From NCBI RefSeq assembly GCF_030813055.1, contig NZ_JAUSTW010000002.1, positions 688,090 to 752,089 of the forward strand: DNA of 64,000 bases, written 5' to 3'. Positions 18,212-26,386 of the stretch are shown here, in pieces (positions within the stretch are counted from its first letter, which is position 1; the number at the start of each line of letters is the position of its first letter). Made by a program: the position numbers and the translations under genes. The notes below the pieces were generated by a model, which saw nothing but the letters and a program-made list of their open reading frames with translations, had not been told where the DNA came from and did no database searches. The DNA is from Neobacillus ginsengisoli (lineage in GTDB: Bacteria; Bacillota; Bacilli; Bacillales_B; DSM-18226).

Positions 18212-18746
18212 TCCACTCCTCTTTTAATAAAGATAATACGTATGTGTCATGAGACTGATTATTTTGATACATATAGTCTCGAAGTAATCCTTCTTCTTGG
18301 AAACCTATATTTTCAAGGAGTTTGAGCGATGCAATATTTTCAGGGTACACAATTGCACCGATCCGATGTAAATCCAACTTTTCAAAGCTATACGTTAGAA
18401 CCTCTTTTATCGCCTCTGATGTATATCCCTTCCGCCAATATTGCGGATGCAATTCATAGCCGATTTCTGCTCTTTTATTACCTAGTTGTAAGCTGTTTAG
18501 CCCCAGTGTGCCAATAAATTTTTGATTTTCCTTGAGAACGATACCCCAGCGAATTCCCCGTTTTTCTCTATAGTTTTTACTGAACATGTCAATTAATTTC
18601 ATTGCCTCAGATTGAAGCATGAAACGATTGGTCCCATAGTATCTTGTCACGTCTTCTAATGATAAAATTTCATATAAGCTTTCAACATGCTGATGAGTGA
18701 TTTCTATTAATTTTAATCGATGTGTTTTAAGAATCGGAAAATTCAT
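18192..18746 (-). CDS. GNAT-family N-acetyltransferase (RimJ/RimL type)
   Basis: A 184-residue acetyltransferase of the GNAT_3 group. The beginning FPILKTHRLKLIEI and the acetyl-CoA site around GYELHPQYWRKGYTSEAI (about residues 95-112) are typical, followed by HRIGAIVYPENIASLKLLE and GFQEEGLLRDY. Relatives acetylate N-termini of ribosomal proteins or small amines. The substrate is not known here. It is transcribed towards the small hypothetical gene. Confidence 0.88.
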   Translation of the reverse strand: MNFPILKTHRLKLIEITHQHVESLYEILSLEDVTRYYGTNRFMLQSEAMKLIDMFSKNYREKRGIRWGIVLKENQKFIGTLGLNSLQLGNKRAEIGYELHPQYWRKGYTSEAIKEVLTYSFEKLDLHRIGAIVYPENIASLKLLENIGFQEEGLLRDYMYQNNQSHDTYVLSLLKEEWKKSRKD

Positions 18747-18904
18747 AGTAACTCCTCTCTATTAATCCCTAATTAGTTTGTAAAAGCATACCTTTGAAAA
18801 GGCAGCATACATTGGAAATGATACTTTTCTTAATTAGTTTATATTGTAAAAATACAAAAGGAAAGTAGAAACAAAAGATTTATAGTTAGCAAGAAGGTGA
18901 AAAA

Positions 18905-19555
18905 ATGCAATTAGATACGTATTTAAGATTAATTGATAAAGAGTTATTACCATATATTCAATTAACATCAGAGAGCCCATTTGACCCCATCATTGTTAAA
19001 AATCAATCAAAATCTTGGAAAATGATTGGGAACGGAAATTATGCCGGCGTTTTTACTCATCATGCTAATCCGGAGTGGGTTGTTAAGGTTTATGGAAGAA
19101 ACCCTAAGGAATTGCAAAAGGAAATTGAAGTATATAAAAAATTAGGAAGCCATGATTCCTATTCTACCCTTTATGCATATGGGGAGGATTATTTAGTGCT
19201 TAAAAAATTAGAAGGAATCACTCTGTTCGAAGCGGTAGTAAATGGTGTTCCCATTCCGGATTCCGTCATTATAGATATCGATAAGGGCTTGCAATATGCA
19301 AAATCTGTTGGTTTAAATCCTTATGATGTCCATGGTAAAAATGTAGTGATGAATAATGGAAGGGGATTTATCGTCGATGTTTCCGATTTTTATAAACAGG
19401 GCTATTGCTGTAAGTGGGATGATTTGAAGAAAGCCTATAACAGGATTTATCGACCATTTCTCTTAAAATATCATCCGCCGATTCCATTTTTTATTATGAA
19501 CTGGATTAGAAAAGGGTATCGGTTGTATCGGAAAAAGAAAAAGGGAAATATATAA
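18905..19555 (+). CDS. Protein-kinase-fold protein (YrzF-like)
   Basis: A 216-residue protein with a compact kinase fold. The glycine-rich part is IGNGNYAGVF (about residues 40-49), the ATP lysine is in WVVKVY (about 58-63), the catalytic loop reads YDVHGKN (about 141-147) and the DFG position is DVSDF (about 157-161). It resembles the small kinase-like proteins YrzF and YbdM of B. subtilis. The catalytic-loop HxD is changed to DVHGKN, so activity is uncertain. A basic C-terminal tail ends in KKKKGN. The start has an AGAAGGTG site. Confidence 0.7.
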   Translation: MQLDTYLRLIDKELLPYIQLTSESPFDPIIVKNQSKSWKMIGNGNYAGVFTHHANPEWVVKVYGRNPKELQKEIEVYKKLGSHDSYSTLYAYGEDYLVLKKLEGITLFEAVVNGVPIPDSVIIDIDKGLQYAKSVGLNPYDVHGKNVVMNNGRGFIVDVSDFYKQGYCCKWDDLKKAYNRIYRPFLLKYHPPIPFFIMNWIRKGYRLYRKKKKGNI

Positions 19556-19558
19556 TTA

Positions 19559-19649
19559 CTAAATATATTTCCCTAAAAAATCCATATACAGTATCATTTC
19601 CGGGCCTTTCGCGGCTCCGATTTCCCCTTCGATCTTTCCGTTTGGCCAA
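19559..19649 (-). pseudogene. C-terminal fragment of an unidentified gene
   Basis: On the minus strand about 30 codons read in one frame (WPNGKIEGEIGAAKGPEM and on) to a TAG at 19559-19561. The composition looks coding, but no start or upstream part remains and the other end meets the meta-cleavage relic. I cannot name the family. Confidence 0.35.
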
Positions 19650-19841
19650 GTGATTGAAACGACTGTTAAATCAAGTTTTGTGAATCAAGGAGAAGTTTGT
19701 CTTTGTGGTTCTCGTATTTCCGTAGAGCGTCCGGCCTACGAACCGTTTCTTGCCAAATTCACAGCAAAAGTGAAAGAGCTAAAGGTCGGTCTTCCATTGA
19801 ATGCTGATACCAATGTGGGAGCATTAATAGAAAAGACTTAA
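19650..19841 (+). pseudogene. Fragment of 2-hydroxymuconic semialdehyde dehydrogenase (XylG/DmpC type)
   Basis: Internal fragment of about 63 codons of an aldehyde dehydrogenase. The segment SFVNQGEVCLCGSR contains the catalytic-cysteine neighbourhood seen in hydroxymuconic semialdehyde dehydrogenases, followed by VERPAYEPFLAKF and a GALIEK stretch. Both ends are missing: the N-terminal NAD-binding half is absent, and the frame ends in TAA where the hydratase fragment begins. It belongs to a collapsed catechol meta-cleavage operon that continues downstream. Confidence 0.7.
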
Positions 19842-19843
19842 AC

Positions 19844-20117
19844 AAGAATGGTGAGCTCGTGAATACTGGAGTTGGGGCGGCTGCACTTGGAAATCCGGTA
19901 AATTGTGTTGCTTGGAGCAGGTGCAGCAGTACTTGGTCATCCTGCTCATTCCGTGGCAATGTTAGCCAATATGCTTGCACGAAAAGGTGAAAAGGTACGT
20001 AAGGGTGATGTGTTTCTAACCGGAGGAATTACAAGTGCTGTTATGTTAAAATATGGCGATGTTGTAAGCGGTAAATTTGATGGTTTAGGTGAAGTAACTT
20101 TTACTGTAACAGAATAA
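19844..20117 (+). pseudogene. Fused remnants of 2-oxopent-4-enoate hydratase and 4-oxalocrotonate decarboxylase
   Basis: Two related fragments are joined. From 19844 the frame gives KNGELVNTGVGAAALGNP and VNCVAW, a hydratase (DmpE/XylJ type) segment. After about 19909 the frame changes and reads GAGAAVLGHPAHSVAMLANM, then a C-terminus with LTGGITSAV and FDGLGEVTFTV, as in 4-oxalocrotonate decarboxylase (DmpH/XylI type). The two enzymes are homologous in this segment, so a deletion between similar sequences explains the joint. The product cannot be functional. Confidence 0.7.
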
Positions 20118-20160
20118 TATGTGGTACGTTGCTTAGTCGATAAGAAAGAGGGTTAGTTTT

Positions 20161-20352
20161 ATGCCAATTATTAATGTGCAAATGATGGAAGGCAGGCCGA
20201 AAGAGAAAGTTGCAGAATTGATTCAAAATATTACAAACACGGTATCGGAAACTTTAAATGCACCAAAAGAGAGTATTCGCGTGATCGTGACGGAGATTCC
20301 AAAAACCCATTGGGGAATTGCAGGAATTCCTGTATCGGAAAGAAAAAGCTAG
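20161..20352 (+). CDS. 4-oxalocrotonate tautomerase
   Basis: A 63-residue tautomerase of the 4-OT family, apparently intact. The catalytic Pro follows the initiator Met (MPIINVQM), an Arg is at residue 11-12 as usual, and the later RVIVTEIPKTHWGIAG carries the second conserved arginine and the Trp. It normally converts 2-hydroxymuconate to 2-oxo-3-hexenedioate in the catechol meta-cleavage pathway. Here the neighbouring pathway genes are fragments, so it is a survivor of the operon and its present role is unclear. Confidence 0.88.
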   Translation: MPIINVQMMEGRPKEKVAELIQNITNTVSETLNAPKESIRVIVTEIPKTHWGIAGIPVSERKS

Positions 20353-20430
20353 TAAACTCCTTTGAGACGTGAGCATGGTATTAAATGTTACCATAAACAG
20401 ATTAAGGAACTAAAACCAGATGTTTTTTAA

Positions 20431-20489
20431 GACTCCTATGGATTAATTAAAGAGTTCAATACTCTTAGTTAATCCATGGGAGCTTTTTT
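20431..20489 (+). terminator. Rho-independent terminator after the tautomerase gene
   Basis: A long interrupted stem (ACTCCTATGGATTAA with TTAATCCATGGGAG plus an inner AGAGT/ACTCT) ends in six T residues. It probably closed the original meta-cleavage operon. Confidence 0.8.
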
Positions 20490-20578
20490 GTTAAACTTTA
20501 GAAATAATGAGAATTTATTACTACTATTCTGATAATATAGTGATAAATCCAATATTTTTTTAGAAAGGAGGAAGGATT

Positions 20579-21322
20579 TTGACGTTTCCTTTCTATATTT
20601 TTGGGATTCACCCGCATCTATTATTTGAATCATTAGCGTATTTTATTGGTTTCCGTGTTTATCTATACACAAGAAATAAAGATCGAATTCCGATGGAAAA
20701 AGCACTTTGGGTAGTAGTTGGTGCAATTTTGGGAGCAGCATTTGGTGCGAAATTTCTATATTGGTTTGAAGATCCAAAAAAGACAATAGTAAACTGGAAT
20801 AACATCTTCTACTTAATGGAAGGAAAAACAATCGTCGGCGGGCTACTAGGTGGTTTGATTGGCGTGGAACTAGCCAAAAAGTTTATCGGCTGGACCCGTT
20901 CAACAGGAGATGATTTTGTACTTCCGTTGGCAGTTGGCATGATGATTGGAAGAATCGGCTGTTTTTTAACAGGCCTGGATGATCATACATACGGAGTGGC
21001 GACCAATTGGATAACGGGTGTTGACTTCGGTGATGGAATCAAGAGGCATCCAACGCAGCTGTACGAAATATTTTTCTTGGGTGTTCTGATCATTGTCCTT
21101 TTTCAAAAAAAAAAGAAAAAGGCGGGCTGGGAAGGGCTATTATTTCAGTTATTTATGCTTAGTTACTTAGTTTTTCGATTATTTATCGATTTTATCAAGC
21201 CAACGCCGCACCCGTACTGGATCTTTAATAATATCCAAATGGCTTGCTTACTAGGAATCTGGTATTATATTTGGCTTATAATGAAAAAACAAATGGAAAA
21301 AAGGAGAGAATCCTATGCCTAA
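20579..21322 (+). CDS. Lgt-family membrane protein, non-canonical paralogue
   Basis: A 247-residue polytopic membrane protein of the prolipoprotein diacylglyceryl transferase family. The start FPFYIFGIHPHLLFESLAY, the GGLLGGLIG loop (about 87-95), GRIGCFLTG (about 124-132) and HPTQLYE (157-163) follow the Lgt pattern. Two residues essential in Lgt differ: the His of the HGG loop is Val, and the Asn of GRxGN is Cys (GRIGC). It is therefore probably not the housekeeping lipoprotein enzyme. TTG start with an AAAGGAGG site. Its end overlaps the next gene by 8 bases. Confidence 0.8.
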   Translation: MTFPFYIFGIHPHLLFESLAYFIGFRVYLYTRNKDRIPMEKALWVVVGAILGAAFGAKFLYWFEDPKKTIVNWNNIFYLMEGKTIVGGLLGGLIGVELAKKFIGWTRSTGDDFVLPLAVGMMIGRIGCFLTGLDDHTYGVATNWITGVDFGDGIKRHPTQLYEIFFLGVLIIVLFQKKKKKAGWEGLLFQLFMLSYLVFRLFIDFIKPTPHPYWIFNNIQMACLLGIWYYIWLIMKKQMEKRRESYA

Positions 21323-22730
21323 TCGTCCCTATTTATTTTATGAACTAACCAACAGTATTTGCTCGACTTGTTTACGCAAAGTAGAAGCAAAGGTCATTAT
21401 TGAGAATGAAAAAGTGTATCTTGTAAAAAATTGTATGCAGCACGGCCGTGAAAAGGTATTAATTTCAACTGATGTTGACTACTACAAGTGGTGCCGTGAA
21501 TTTATTAAACCTTCTGAAATGCCTTATCGATGGAACACGCCGATCAAATACGGCTGCCCTTATGATTGCGGCCTTTGTCCGGACCATGAACAGCACAGCT
21601 GCTTAACATTATTAGAAATTACCGAAAGATGCAATTTAAAATGTCCGATTTGTTATGCTGAATCATCCCCGCAAAAGGGTAGCTATCGTAGCTTAGAAAA
21701 AATTGAATTTATGCTAGACAATATTATTAAAAACGAAAGACAAGCGGATATTGTTCAAATTAGCGGCGGTGAACCCACCATTCATCCGCAATTCTTTGAA
21801 ATCCTTGATATCGCTAAATCGAGACCGATTCGGCATATTATGGTGAATACAAACGGACTCAGGATTGCTAATGATAAAGAATTCGTCAAGCGCCTTGCGG
21901 CTTATTCTCCTGGCTTTGAAATTTATCTGCAATTCGATAGCTTTGAAAAAACAGCACTCGAAGAACTGCGGGGTGTCGACGTGCGAGATATCCGGCTAAA
22001 AGCAATTGAGAATTTAAATGAATACAATATTTCTACTACTCTTGTGGTCACGCTGAAAAAAGGCTTAAATGATCATGAGGTTGGCAAAATCATTCATTAC
22101 GGATTGCAGCAAAAATGTGTTAGGGGAGTAACTTTTCAACCGATACAAGCAGCCGGCAGATTGGAGGAATACGATCCTTCGACCAATCGTTTAACATTAA
22201 GTGAAGTCCGCCAGATGATTATCGATCAATCCAATGTGTTTGGACCAAAGGATATTATCCCGGTTCCTTGCCATCCGGATTGTCTGGCGATGGGGTATGC
22301 GTTAAAAATGAATGGTGAGGCAACACCATTAACCGGTTTAATTGATCCCAATATTTTACTGGAAGGAGAACGCAATACGATTGTTTTTGAACAAGACGAC
22401 AATATAAAAAATATGATTTTTAAATTGTTCTCACTCAATCATTCACCGGATTCATCAGCACTTTCATTAAAAGATTTATTATGCTGCCTGCCAAAAGTTG
22501 CGATGCCGGGTGAAATCGGATACGACAATGTATTTCGCGTCATTATTATGCAGTTTTTAGATGCTTACAATTTCGATGTCCGTTCTGTAAAAAAATCATG
22601 TGTGCATATTGCTCACCCGGATGGCCGTATCATTCCGTTTGACACTTATAATTTATTTTACCGGGACGATAAAGAACTTGAATTAAAAAAAATACAGGAA
22701 GAGCTAGAGGGGAGAACCTATATTAGATAA
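21315..22730 (+). CDS. Radical SAM enzyme of the Tes/MJ0619-like family
   Basis: A 471-residue radical SAM protein. The SAM cluster is CNLKCPIC (C106, C110, C113). Two more cysteine groups lie before it: SICSTC with a later C40xxH43 (rubredoxin-like), and GCPYDCGLCP with C96 (C81, C85, C88). This is the cysteine layout of archaeal tetraether synthase/MJ0619-like enzymes, with NTPIKYGCPYDCGLCP especially close. It starts inside the end of the Lgt-like gene (8-bp overlap), so translation is coupled. Inference: it modifies a lipid chain by radical chemistry. The exact reaction is unknown. Confidence 0.82.
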   Translation: MPNRPYLFYELTNSICSTCLRKVEAKVIIENEKVYLVKNCMQHGREKVLISTDVDYYKWCREFIKPSEMPYRWNTPIKYGCPYDCGLCPDHEQHSCLTLLEITERCNLKCPICYAESSPQKGSYRSLEKIEFMLDNIIKNERQADIVQISGGEPTIHPQFFEILDIAKSRPIRHIMVNTNGLRIANDKEFVKRLAAYSPGFEIYLQFDSFEKTALEELRGVDVRDIRLKAIENLNEYNISTTLVVTLKKGLNDHEVGKIIHYGLQQKCVRGVTFQPIQAAGRLEEYDPSTNRLTLSEVRQMIIDQSNVFGPKDIIPVPCHPDCLAMGYALKMNGEATPLTGLIDPNILLEGERNTIVFEQDDNIKNMIFKLFSLNHSPDSSALSLKDLLCCLPKVAMPGEIGYDNVFRVIIMQFLDAYNFDVRSVKKSCVHIAHPDGRIIPFDTYNLFYRDDKELELKKIQEELEGRTYIR

Positions 22731-22765
22731 TTGAATCTATCATTCTTTAAATGGGGTGAGTTAGT

Positions 22766-23056
22766 TTGGATCAACATCAGGGTGGAAAAGAGAAAAGCGG
22801 GTCGTTAAAAGACCTTTGGCTAGGGATTGGCATTGCTGTTGGAATATACCTTCTTGGACTACTGATCATGTTTACAATGCCTCCTTTTATTTTGGTATAT
22901 ATATTGCTTTCACCAATCGCTCTTATTGTCATAACGATAATAAGCTTCAAAAAAGGGAAAAAGCAGTTAGGTCAAGGATTATTAATTGGGATAGGTATTG
23001 ATATCTTGTTGTTTGCAGCTTGTTTTGGGATCTTCTTCTCTAATTTAGGCGGTTAA
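22766..23056 (+). CDS. Small membrane protein, third gene of the Lgt-like/radical SAM operon
   Basis: A 96-residue protein with a charged N-terminus (MDQHQGGKEKSGSLKD) and three hydrophobic segments (about 20-40, 43-63 and 75-94) separated by a basic loop, FKKGKKQ. No family recognised. TTG start behind a GGGGTGAG site. It follows the radical SAM gene after 35 bases with no terminator between them, so it is probably cotranscribed and may help hold the enzyme or its substrate at the membrane (inference). Confidence 0.6.
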   Translation: MDQHQGGKEKSGSLKDLWLGIGIAVGIYLLGLLIMFTMPPFILVYILLSPIALIVITIISFKKGKKQLGQGLLIGIGIDILLFAACFGIFFSNLGG

Positions 23057-23188
23057 TCTATGTCTATAAATGGCAGGAACTGTAAGGATTGCCTGCTTAA
23101 AGCGGATAATGAAAAAATTTGTAAAAGTTTGTGAAAAGAGATTATGATTATTAAGAACAAAACTATTTTAACAATAAGGGGGATTTCC

Positions 23189-23674
23189 TTGGATATCTTA
23201 GAAATAATCAAAACACGCCGTAATATAAAAATCTTCAAATTGGATCCCATAAATCCGGATAAACTCCATTTGTGGCTAGAGGCTGCGGCAATGGCTCCGA
23301 ATCATCGAATGACAGAACCTTGGGAGGTTTATATAGTCGGTCCTGAGACTAGAGCAAAATTAAACCATAAAACAAACTTCGGTGATGCTCCTGTTGTCTT
23401 AGCTATTTTGTCTAAGCATGGTGCCACAGCCATTGAAACAGAGGAAAATGCACTGGCAACAGCCTGTTTTGTTCAAAACTTTAACCTCGCTGCTTGGGCA
23501 GAGGGTGTGGGAACATTCTGGTCTTCAATGGGTGGAAATCCGAAAAATCGTGAAATACTTGGTGTTCCAGATGGATATGACGTCATTGGCGTATTTGGTG
23601 TGGGCTATCCGGATGAAACCCGAGAACCAAAGCAGCGGACCCCAATTCAAAATAAATTGAAGCAGCTTTTGTAG
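23189..23674 (+). CDS. Nitroreductase-family FMN oxidoreductase
   Basis: About 161 residues of the short nitroreductase type. The N-terminus DILEIIKTRRNIKIFK is the FMN-binding RRxxRxF-like motif, and WLEAAAMAPNHRMTEPW and WSSMGG follow the family. A YdjA/YfhC-like NAD(P)H-dependent reductase is likely; the substrate is unknown. The TTG at 23189 is chosen because a strong AAGGGGG site precedes it. An upstream in-frame ATG at 23144 has no ribosome binding site and would add residues that do not match the family. Confidence 0.8.
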   Translation: MDILEIIKTRRNIKIFKLDPINPDKLHLWLEAAAMAPNHRMTEPWEVYIVGPETRAKLNHKTNFGDAPVVLAILSKHGATAIETEENALATACFVQNFNLAAWAEGVGTFWSSMGGNPKNREILGVPDGYDVIGVFGVGYPDETREPKQRTPIQNKLKQLL

Positions 23675-23697
23675 GCTAATTTATTTATTGTGGAATT

Positions 23698-23736
23698 AAA
23701 AAGACAAAAAGCGTAATTCCGGCTTTTTGTCTTTTT
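23698..23736 (+). terminator. Rho-independent terminator after the nitroreductase gene
   Basis: A long stem (AAAAAGACAAAAAGC with GCTTTTTGTCTTTTT) with a 9-nt loop, ending in T residues. It can act in both directions. Confidence 0.88.
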
Positions 23737-23904
23737 CAATACTTTTGGCGCAAAATTCCTTTTGCATCTCAAGATATTCAAATAATTGGCTGCAAGTAAA
23801 TGAAACTCATAGAATCATTTGTTAAAATAAGGGAATTCTACTAATTAAAATGTGTAAATAAACCATCAATTATTATGATGAAAGATTCCGTAAGTTGGTT
23901 TATA

Positions 23905-23920
23905 TGTGAATCAAATCACA
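23905..23920 (+). promoter_or_regulatory. Fnr/CRP-type dyad, also Rex-like, upstream of the cytochrome bd genes
   Basis: TGTGA-N6-TCACA is a perfect match to the Bacillus Fnr (CRP-type) consensus. Read over 18 bases (23904-23921) it also matches the Rex pattern TTGTGAA-N4-TTCACAA at 12 of 14 positions. It lies 54 bases before the start codon, a typical activator distance from the expected transcription start. Confidence 0.7.
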
Positions 23921-23973
23921 ATGAATGGAATACATATTGTAGATGATAAATTTTTGAATGAGGTGAGAAGGAA

Positions 23974-25311
23974 TTGGATAATGTTATCTTAAGCCGAATG
24001 CTAACCACTTTAACATTAGCTTTTCATATTATTTTTGCCACAATTGGGGTAGGCGTACCCTTAATGATCTCGATTGCTGAGTTCGTTGGTATTAAAAAGA
24101 AAGACTCCCATTTTATTTTACTAGCACGAAGATGGGCAAGAGGGTATACGATTACAGTAGGGGTCGGGGTGGTTACCGGAACATGTATCGGCTTGCAGCT
24201 GTCGCTTTTATGGCCAAGTTTTATGAGGATAGCCGGCCAAGCGATCAGTTTGCCATTATTCCTCGAAACCTTTGCATTTTTCTTTGAAGCCATTTTCCTA
24301 GGAATATATTTGTACACATGGGATCGCTTTAAAAAGCAGTTAAACCATTGGATGTTATCCATTCCCGTGGTGCTTGGTGCAGCATTGTCCGCTTTTTTTA
24401 TCACAACAGTGAATGCCTTTATGAATACACCACAAGGTTTTAAATTAGTAAATGGAGTAATTGTCACCTTAGATCCACTAAAGGCAATGTTTAATCCTGC
24501 AACACCATCGAAAACCTTTCACGTCATCGTGACGGCCTATTTAAGCTCTGCTTTTCTTTTGGCGTCAATTGCTGCACTCCAAATTTTAAAGGGCAAATTC
24601 ACAGATTATACAAAAAAAGCTTTAAAATTAACGGTTACAGCGGCGTTTATTTTTGCTATTTTAACTGGAATTGCCGGGGACTTATCCGCAAAATTTTTAG
24701 CCCAATATCAGCCTGAAAAATTAGCAGCGATTGAATGGCATTTTCAAACAGAAAAAGGAGCGGATTTGATTCTTTTCGGTACATTAGAAAAAAATACAAA
24801 CGTGATTAAATATGCGATTCATTTACCAAAGATGCTAAGTTTTTTGTCTTTTGATAATTTCGAAGGGAAGGTAATTGGTTTAGATCAATTTAAAGCTAAT
24901 GAAATTCCTCCACTCTATATTCATTATTTATTTGATACGAAAGTAACGTTTGCGATGTTAATGATTTTTGTCTCCTTTTGCTTTGTCGCTTTTTCGATAT
25001 GGAAAAAACAATGGACCTATAATAAATGGCTGCTTCGTTCCATTGTTCTTTGCGGCCCATTAGGCTTTATTTCAATTGAATTAGGGTGGATATTAGCAGA
25101 GGTTGGCAGGCAGCCATGGATTTTAAGGGGATATATGAAAGTATCAGAAGCTGCAACGACATCAAGAGGAGTAGGTACGATGGTTTGGTTGTTTTTTGCG
25201 TTGTACGCAGTTTTAGGAGTTATTTGTACCGTCGTACTTAGAAAGATGTTTCGAAATAATCCGGCTGAAGCTGAGCTTGAATTCCGATTTCAGGGGGATA
25301 GAAAGGAGTAG
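23974..25311 (+). CDS. cydA: Cytochrome bd-type quinol oxidase subunit I (YthA/CIO-like)
   Basis: A 445-residue subunit I with about nine membrane helices. His18 in LAFHIIFATIG is the expected high-spin heme ligand, and ELGWILAEVGRQPW (about 370-383) is the family signature. The periplasmic Q-loop is short, as in cyanide-insensitive/YthA-type oxidases rather than E. coli CydA. It oxidises menaquinol and reduces oxygen with high affinity. TTG start with a GAGGTGAGAAGGA region upstream. The Fnr/Rex-like site predicts induction at low oxygen. Confidence 0.92.
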   Translation: MDNVILSRMLTTLTLAFHIIFATIGVGVPLMISIAEFVGIKKKDSHFILLARRWARGYTITVGVGVVTGTCIGLQLSLLWPSFMRIAGQAISLPLFLETFAFFFEAIFLGIYLYTWDRFKKQLNHWMLSIPVVLGAALSAFFITTVNAFMNTPQGFKLVNGVIVTLDPLKAMFNPATPSKTFHVIVTAYLSSAFLLASIAALQILKGKFTDYTKKALKLTVTAAFIFAILTGIAGDLSAKFLAQYQPEKLAAIEWHFQTEKGADLILFGTLEKNTNVIKYAIHLPKMLSFLSFDNFEGKVIGLDQFKANEIPPLYIHYLFDTKVTFAMLMIFVSFCFVAFSIWKKQWTYNKWLLRSIVLCGPLGFISIELGWILAEVGRQPWILRGYMKVSEAATTSRGVGTMVWLFFALYAVLGVICTVVLRKMFRNNPAEAELEFRFQGDRKE

Positions 25312-25317
25312 GTAGGT

Positions 25318-26340
25318 ATGAACATTCAAATTTTAGGAATAACCGTTTTGTGGATTTTTCTATATGGCTATTTAATTGTAGCCTCGATTGATTTTGGTGC
25401 CGGCTTCTTCGCCTATTATGGAAAAATCACAAAACAGGACCATATCATGAACAAACTGATTAGCAGATATTTATCGCCGGTATGGGAAGTAACAAATGTT
25501 TTTTTCGTATTTTTCTTTGTAGGTATGGTCGGTTTTTTTCCTGAAACCGCCTTTTATTATGGCACCGCCTTACTTATACCCGGCAGTATTTCGCTCGTTT
25601 TGCTTGCGATTCGCGGCTCCTTTTATGCCTTCAATAATTACGGTTCTAAGGATAATAATATTTACTTATTTTTATACGGAGTAACAGGTTTGCTTATCCC
25701 CGCCTCGCTTTCAACAGTATTAACCATATCTGAAGGGGGGTTAATTAAAAAAAGCGGTAACAATGTCGAATTTCTCGCAAAAGAGTTATTTACAAACTTC
25801 TATTCATGGAGTGTTGTGATATTGGCCATTGTTTCTGTTTTGTTCATAAGCGCCAGTTTTCTTACCTATTACGCGGATCGGGCAGATGACGAAAAGGCGA
25901 GGGAAATATTACGTCGATTTGCTTTATTGTGGTGTTTTCCCACCATTTTGGCCAGTCTTTTAGTGTTTATTTCGTTAAAAGAGCATAATTTACAACACTT
26001 CAATCGAATCGTCAATCATTATTGGTGGATGTTTGCCCTTTCCTTGCTGTGTTTTTTAGCTGCATCCTTTTTGATATGGAGACGCAGAAATTACGGTACT
26101 GCGTTTATTTTCGTTATGTTTCAGTTTTTCTTTGCTTTTTTTGGATATGGGGCATCACATTTACCTTTTATATTGGATCCTTATATCACGATATATAGCG
26201 GTTATACCAATCCGACAATGGGGACTTCCTTGGTCATCGCGTTTATTTGTGGATTATTAATCCTGGTTCCTTCATTAATCCTTCTGATGCGATTATTCTT
26301 ATTCGATGCGGACTATGTAAAAGGGGGAAAAAAGGTGTAA
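25318..26340 (+). CDS. cydB: Cytochrome bd-type quinol oxidase subunit II
   Basis: A 340-residue subunit II with eight or nine hydrophobic helices and the N-terminal IDFGAGFFAYY that matches the CydB signature region. It partners the upstream subunit I, whose stop codon lies six bases before this start. An AAAGGAG site sits in the end of cydA. The ABC-type cydCD genes that often follow in Bacillus are absent, which fits a ythAB-type two-gene operon. Confidence 0.92.
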   Translation: MNIQILGITVLWIFLYGYLIVASIDFGAGFFAYYGKITKQDHIMNKLISRYLSPVWEVTNVFFVFFFVGMVGFFPETAFYYGTALLIPGSISLVLLAIRGSFYAFNNYGSKDNNIYLFLYGVTGLLIPASLSTVLTISEGGLIKKSGNNVEFLAKELFTNFYSWSVVILAIVSVLFISASFLTYYADRADDEKAREILRRFALLWCFPTILASLLVFISLKEHNLQHFNRIVNHYWWMFALSLLCFLAASFLIWRRRNYGTAFIFVMFQFFFAFFGYGASHLPFILDPYITIYSGYTNPTMGTSLVIAFICGLLILVPSLILLMRLFLFDADYVKGGKKV

Positions 26341-26351
26341 GAATGAAAGGT

Positions 26352-26378
26352 AAAGCCCTCTCGTGCGAGAGGGCCTTT
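26352..26378. terminator. Hairpin between convergent cydB and serC
   Basis: A 9-bp perfect stem GCCCTCTCG/CGAGAGGGC (26355-26363 with 26366-26374) flanked by A and T triplets, located 14 bases after cydB and 12 bases after the serC stop. It likely serves both genes. Confidence 0.75.
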
Positions 26379-26386
26379 GAATAAAT

